DNA from: an uncultured Solirubrobacterales bacterium
GTDB taxonomy: Bacteria; Actinomycetota; Thermoleophilia; Solirubrobacterales; 70-9
DNA: 42,854 nt
Direction of reading: 5' to 3'
Assembly: GCA_903939845.1 (NCBI GenBank)
Contig: CAJAIJ010000041.1
Span: 1-42,854, forward strand
This document shows positions 41,114 to 42,854 of the stretch, one piece after another. The position numbers and the translations under genes were made by a program. The notes below the pieces were generated by a model. That model ran no database searches. It saw only the letters and a list, made by a program, of their open reading frames with translations, and was not told the DNA's origin. Numbering within the stretch: the first letter of the stretch is position 1; each line of letters opens with the position of its first letter.

Positions 41114-41512
41114 GTGACCGAACATTCGCATCGGGGCTGGATCGGGAGGCACAAACCGGTTCAGGGAGCCCACGCTCCGAAAGGCATCGTTGGACGTGAG
41201 TTCATCACGACGGTCACCTTTGGCCGCATGGAGGCGGTCAGCCTCGCCCACTCCGTCATCTATCTGGCCCTCCTGATCTCGGCCTTCGCTCTCGGGGGAC
41301 CTCAGCCCTGGACTTTCATATTCGGGCTATCCCACGGCCTGATCTGGATCGGAATGTCACTGGCCAGCGTCACGGCAGTCTGGTTCGGAGTGATCAACCT
41401 CAGGCTCGCCGTGGCTATCGCCCTGCTGGGCTGCATCGCGCCCTTCTTCGGATCGGCGGAATTCATTCGGCAGAACCGGAGCCGCCGCGAAGCCGGGGGG
41501 ACGGAGGCATGA
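41114..41512 (+). CDS. DUF3817-like small membrane protein
   Basis: A 132-residue protein with three hydrophobic helices after a soluble leader: MEAVSLAHSVIYLALLISAFA, FIFGLSHGLIWIGMSLASVT, and LRLAVAIALLGCIAPFFGSA, then a basic tail (RQNRSRREAGG). The EAVSLAH in the first helix, the GLSHGLIW with a membrane His, and the late PFFGSAEF pattern fit the DUF3817 family, whose role is unknown. The GTG at 41114 with GAG nearby is the longest start; a shorter form from ATG 41228 would omit the leader and lacks a ribosome site. Its stop overlaps the amidohydrolase start in ATGA. The 246 bases before it (40868-41113) contain no gene I can support. Confidence 0.65.
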   Translation: MTEHSHRGWIGRHKPVQGAHAPKGIVGREFITTVTFGRMEAVSLAHSVIYLALLISAFALGGPQPWTFIFGLSHGLIWIGMSLASVTAVWFGVINLRLAVAIALLGCIAPFFGSAEFIRQNRSRREAGGTEA

Positions 41513-42783
41513 CCTCGCGCTCCCTGGCAGTCTCCGGGGCCCTGCTCGAGGGCAAGACCACCGACCTGCTCGCGATCGATGGCCTGATCGCCGAGATAGG
41601 ACCGGGACTCGACCTGTCGCGGGCCGAAGAGGTGATCGATGGCACCGACCTGATCCTCGCGCCATCGCTGGTCAACGGCCACACCCATGCCGCGATGGCG
41701 ATCCTCAGAGGCCGTGGCGGGGACCTCCCGCTAGACCGTTGGCTACAGGAGGTGATCTGGCCGATCGAGAAGGGCCTCTCGGGCGAGGACATCTACTGGG
41801 GCACCAGACTGGCCTGCATCGAGATGGCCCGGAACGGGGTCTCCGAGTTCTGGGACATGTACTGGCATTCGCCCGATGCGGCTCGGGCAGTCAGAGACGC
41901 CGGGCTCCGGGTGGTGGCTGGACCGGTCGTCCTCAGCCTCCCGGGTGCCGCAGACCCGGCCAAGGACGAGGCCGCCCTGATCGAGGATCTCGACAGGATC
42001 GGGGAGATGGGGCCGCTGGTCCGACCGGCCATCGCCCCTCACGCGATCTACACGGTCGGTCCGGACCGTCTCCAGCGTCTGGCCGACCTCGCCGCCGAGC
42101 GAAAGCTCCCGATCCACATCCACCTTTCGGAGACAGAAAAAGAAGTAGACGACTGCGTGTCCGAGCACGGCCTGCGTCCGGCTGCCTACATCGATCGGCT
42201 CGGCCTCCTCGGCCCCGAAACCCTGCTCGCTCACGGCGTCTGGCTCGACGATGATGAACTGGATCTGGTCGCCGAACGGGGTGCGACCGTCGTAACCAAC
42301 CCGGTTGCGAACCAGAAGCTGGCGGTCGGTCGAACCTTTCCCCTCCCCCGCGCTCTGGAGGCCGGGGTATCGATCGGACTCGGTACCGATGGCCCGGCAT
42401 CGAACGACTCGCTCGACCCGCTCTCCGACCTCAAGGTCCTTGCTCTCGCCCAGCGAAACGCGGCCAACGACGCGGCCGTCCTGGGATCGGGCGAGGCCTG
42501 GCGGATCGCCACCGGGCAGGCCTCGAACCTGCTTCGCCCCTACCGGCCGCTCGAACCCGGCTCGCCGGCCGACTTCATCCTCCTGAACGGGAAGGCACCT
42601 GAGCTCGCCACCGGGGAGCTCACCTCCAATCTGGTCTTCGCAGCTTCAGGTGCTGCCGTCGACACGCTGGTCGTGGATGGACGGCCGGTGAGCCGCCATC
42701 GCGAGGTGTCGGGGTCGGACGAGGTGCTCGAGAGGGTGTCGGTCATCGACTCCCGTCTCGTCGACGGTTCGGGTCGGGACTAG
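41509..42783 (+). CDS. Amidohydrolase, MTA/SAH deaminase group
   Basis: A 424-residue metal-dependent deaminase of the amidohydrolase superfamily. Sites in order: LVNGHTHAAMAIL (HxH metal ligands), GVSEFWDMYWHSPDA, HAIYTVGPDRL, IHIHLSETEKEVDDC (third His and catalytic Glu), LLAHGVWLDDDELDL (fourth His), and GLGTDGPASNDSLD (metal Asp). This pattern is that of 5'-methylthioadenosine/S-adenosylhomocysteine deaminases (MtaD) and related 5'-deoxyadenosine deaminases. A link to SAM-dependent methylation would suit either the methyltransferases or radical-SAM by-products, but other substrates cannot be excluded. The ATG overlaps the previous gene by four bases (ATGA) with GGAGG just upstream. The stop shares CTAG (42780-42783) with the convergent M23 gene. 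Confidence 0.88.
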   Translation: MTSRSLAVSGALLEGKTTDLLAIDGLIAEIGPGLDLSRAEEVIDGTDLILAPSLVNGHTHAAMAILRGRGGDLPLDRWLQEVIWPIEKGLSGEDIYWGTRLACIEMARNGVSEFWDMYWHSPDAARAVRDAGLRVVAGPVVLSLPGAADPAKDEAALIEDLDRIGEMGPLVRPAIAPHAIYTVGPDRLQRLADLAAERKLPIHIHLSETEKEVDDCVSEHGLRPAAYIDRLGLLGPETLLAHGVWLDDDELDLVAERGATVVTNPVANQKLAVGRTFPLPRALEAGVSIGLGTDGPASNDSLDPLSDLKVLALAQRNAANDAAVLGSGEAWRIATGQASNLLRPYRPLEPGSPADFILLNGKAPELATGELTSNLVFAASGAAVDTLVVDGRPVSRHREVSGSDEVLERVSVIDSRLVDGSGRD

Positions 42784-42854
42784 AGGTAGCCCATCGGGTC
42801 CTGGGCGGCCCCGTTTATCCGAACTTCGAAGTGGAGGTGGGGCCCTGTGCTGCT
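42780..42854 (-). CDS. M23 family metallopeptidase (C-terminal fragment)
   Basis: The last 24 codons of a gene entering from the right edge. The text STGPHLHFEVRING followed by DPMGYL is the characteristic end of a LytM/M23 endopeptidase domain, with the HxH zinc/catalytic motif, so the protein should cut peptidoglycan cross-bridges or be a degenerate activator of such enzymes. The rest lies outside the window. The stop is on the shared CTAG palindrome. Confidence 0.85.
   Translation of the reverse strand, partial: SSTGPHLHFEVRINGAAQDPMGYL

Noticed and set aside
1-42854. Signs of a mobile island, prophage, CRISPR array or defence cluster
   Set aside because: No integrase, transposase, phage gene, direct-repeat array or tRNA-flanked junction is visible and base composition appears even; the degenerate HEPN-like gene alone is not enough to call a defence system.

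Overview
The window is about 42.9 kb of GC-rich, densely coding bacterial chromosome, with no tRNA, rRNA, CRISPR array, insertion sequence or prophage that I can see. Gene content points to an actinobacterium: two F420-type luciferase-like oxidoreductases, a split three-subunit transhydrogenase, a GlpX fructose bisphosphatase, an Rv1264-type adenylyl cyclase, a BagA/BagB-like ATPase pair, a CtpE-like P-type ATPase, and a gene set like the mycobacterial methylglucose lipopolysaccharide locus. A deep-branching class such as Thermoleophilia is my guess; the sequence does not prove it. Many genes have a TANNNT box 6-9 bases before the start codon, which suggests widespread leaderless transcription.

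Layout. 1-8.2 kb: acyl-CoA metabolism. This holds a B12-dependent mutase in two subunits (small one cut by the window edge), a HAD phosphatase, a thiolase, leucyl aminopeptidase, an acyl-CoA dehydrogenase, a PRC-barrel protein and the mutase chaperone MeaB. The large mutase subunit carries the two residues that mark isobutyryl-CoA mutase rather than methylmalonyl-CoA mutase. 8.3-13.3 kb: a polysaccharide locus with a hexapeptide acyltransferase, a GT4 glycosyltransferase, a GH57 branching enzyme and two methyltransferases. 13.5-18.6 kb: a tight minus-strand operon parA-ftsZ-ggt-adenylyl cyclase, where both ParA and FtsZ have long N-terminal extensions. 18.7-20.8 kb: the paired ArsA/Get3-like ATPases. 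20.8-25 kb: a large HEPN-like protein of unknown role, an HxlR regulator, a minimal prepilin peptidase and the primary sigma factor. A 15-bp palindrome occurs three times here and is probably the HxlR operator; one copy fills the spacer of the apparent sigma-factor promoter.

25-31 kb: a YihY membrane protein, an unknown conserved protein, an SDR-type protein, GlpX, an F420-type oxidoreductase, an exported protein with a pilin-like N-terminus and an HDWE metal-site motif, and a LapA-like protein. 31-38.9 kb: pntA1-pntA2-pntB, a second F420-type oxidoreductase, a CtpE-like ATPase, a strong hairpin and a second thiolase. 38.9-42.9 kb: a single-pass membrane protein, an unusual fusion of a crotonase with a SpoT/MESH1-like HD domain, a small DUF3817-like membrane protein, an amidohydrolase of the MTA/SAH deaminase group, and the last codons of an M23 peptidase.

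The candidates I consider most likely to be new are the crotonase-HD fusion, the ParA/FtsZ pair with matching extensions and no ParB, the HxlR operator set linked to the sigma-factor promoter and the HEPN-like gene, and the polymethylated-polysaccharide-like locus. All functional calls come from reading motifs by eye, without database searches.
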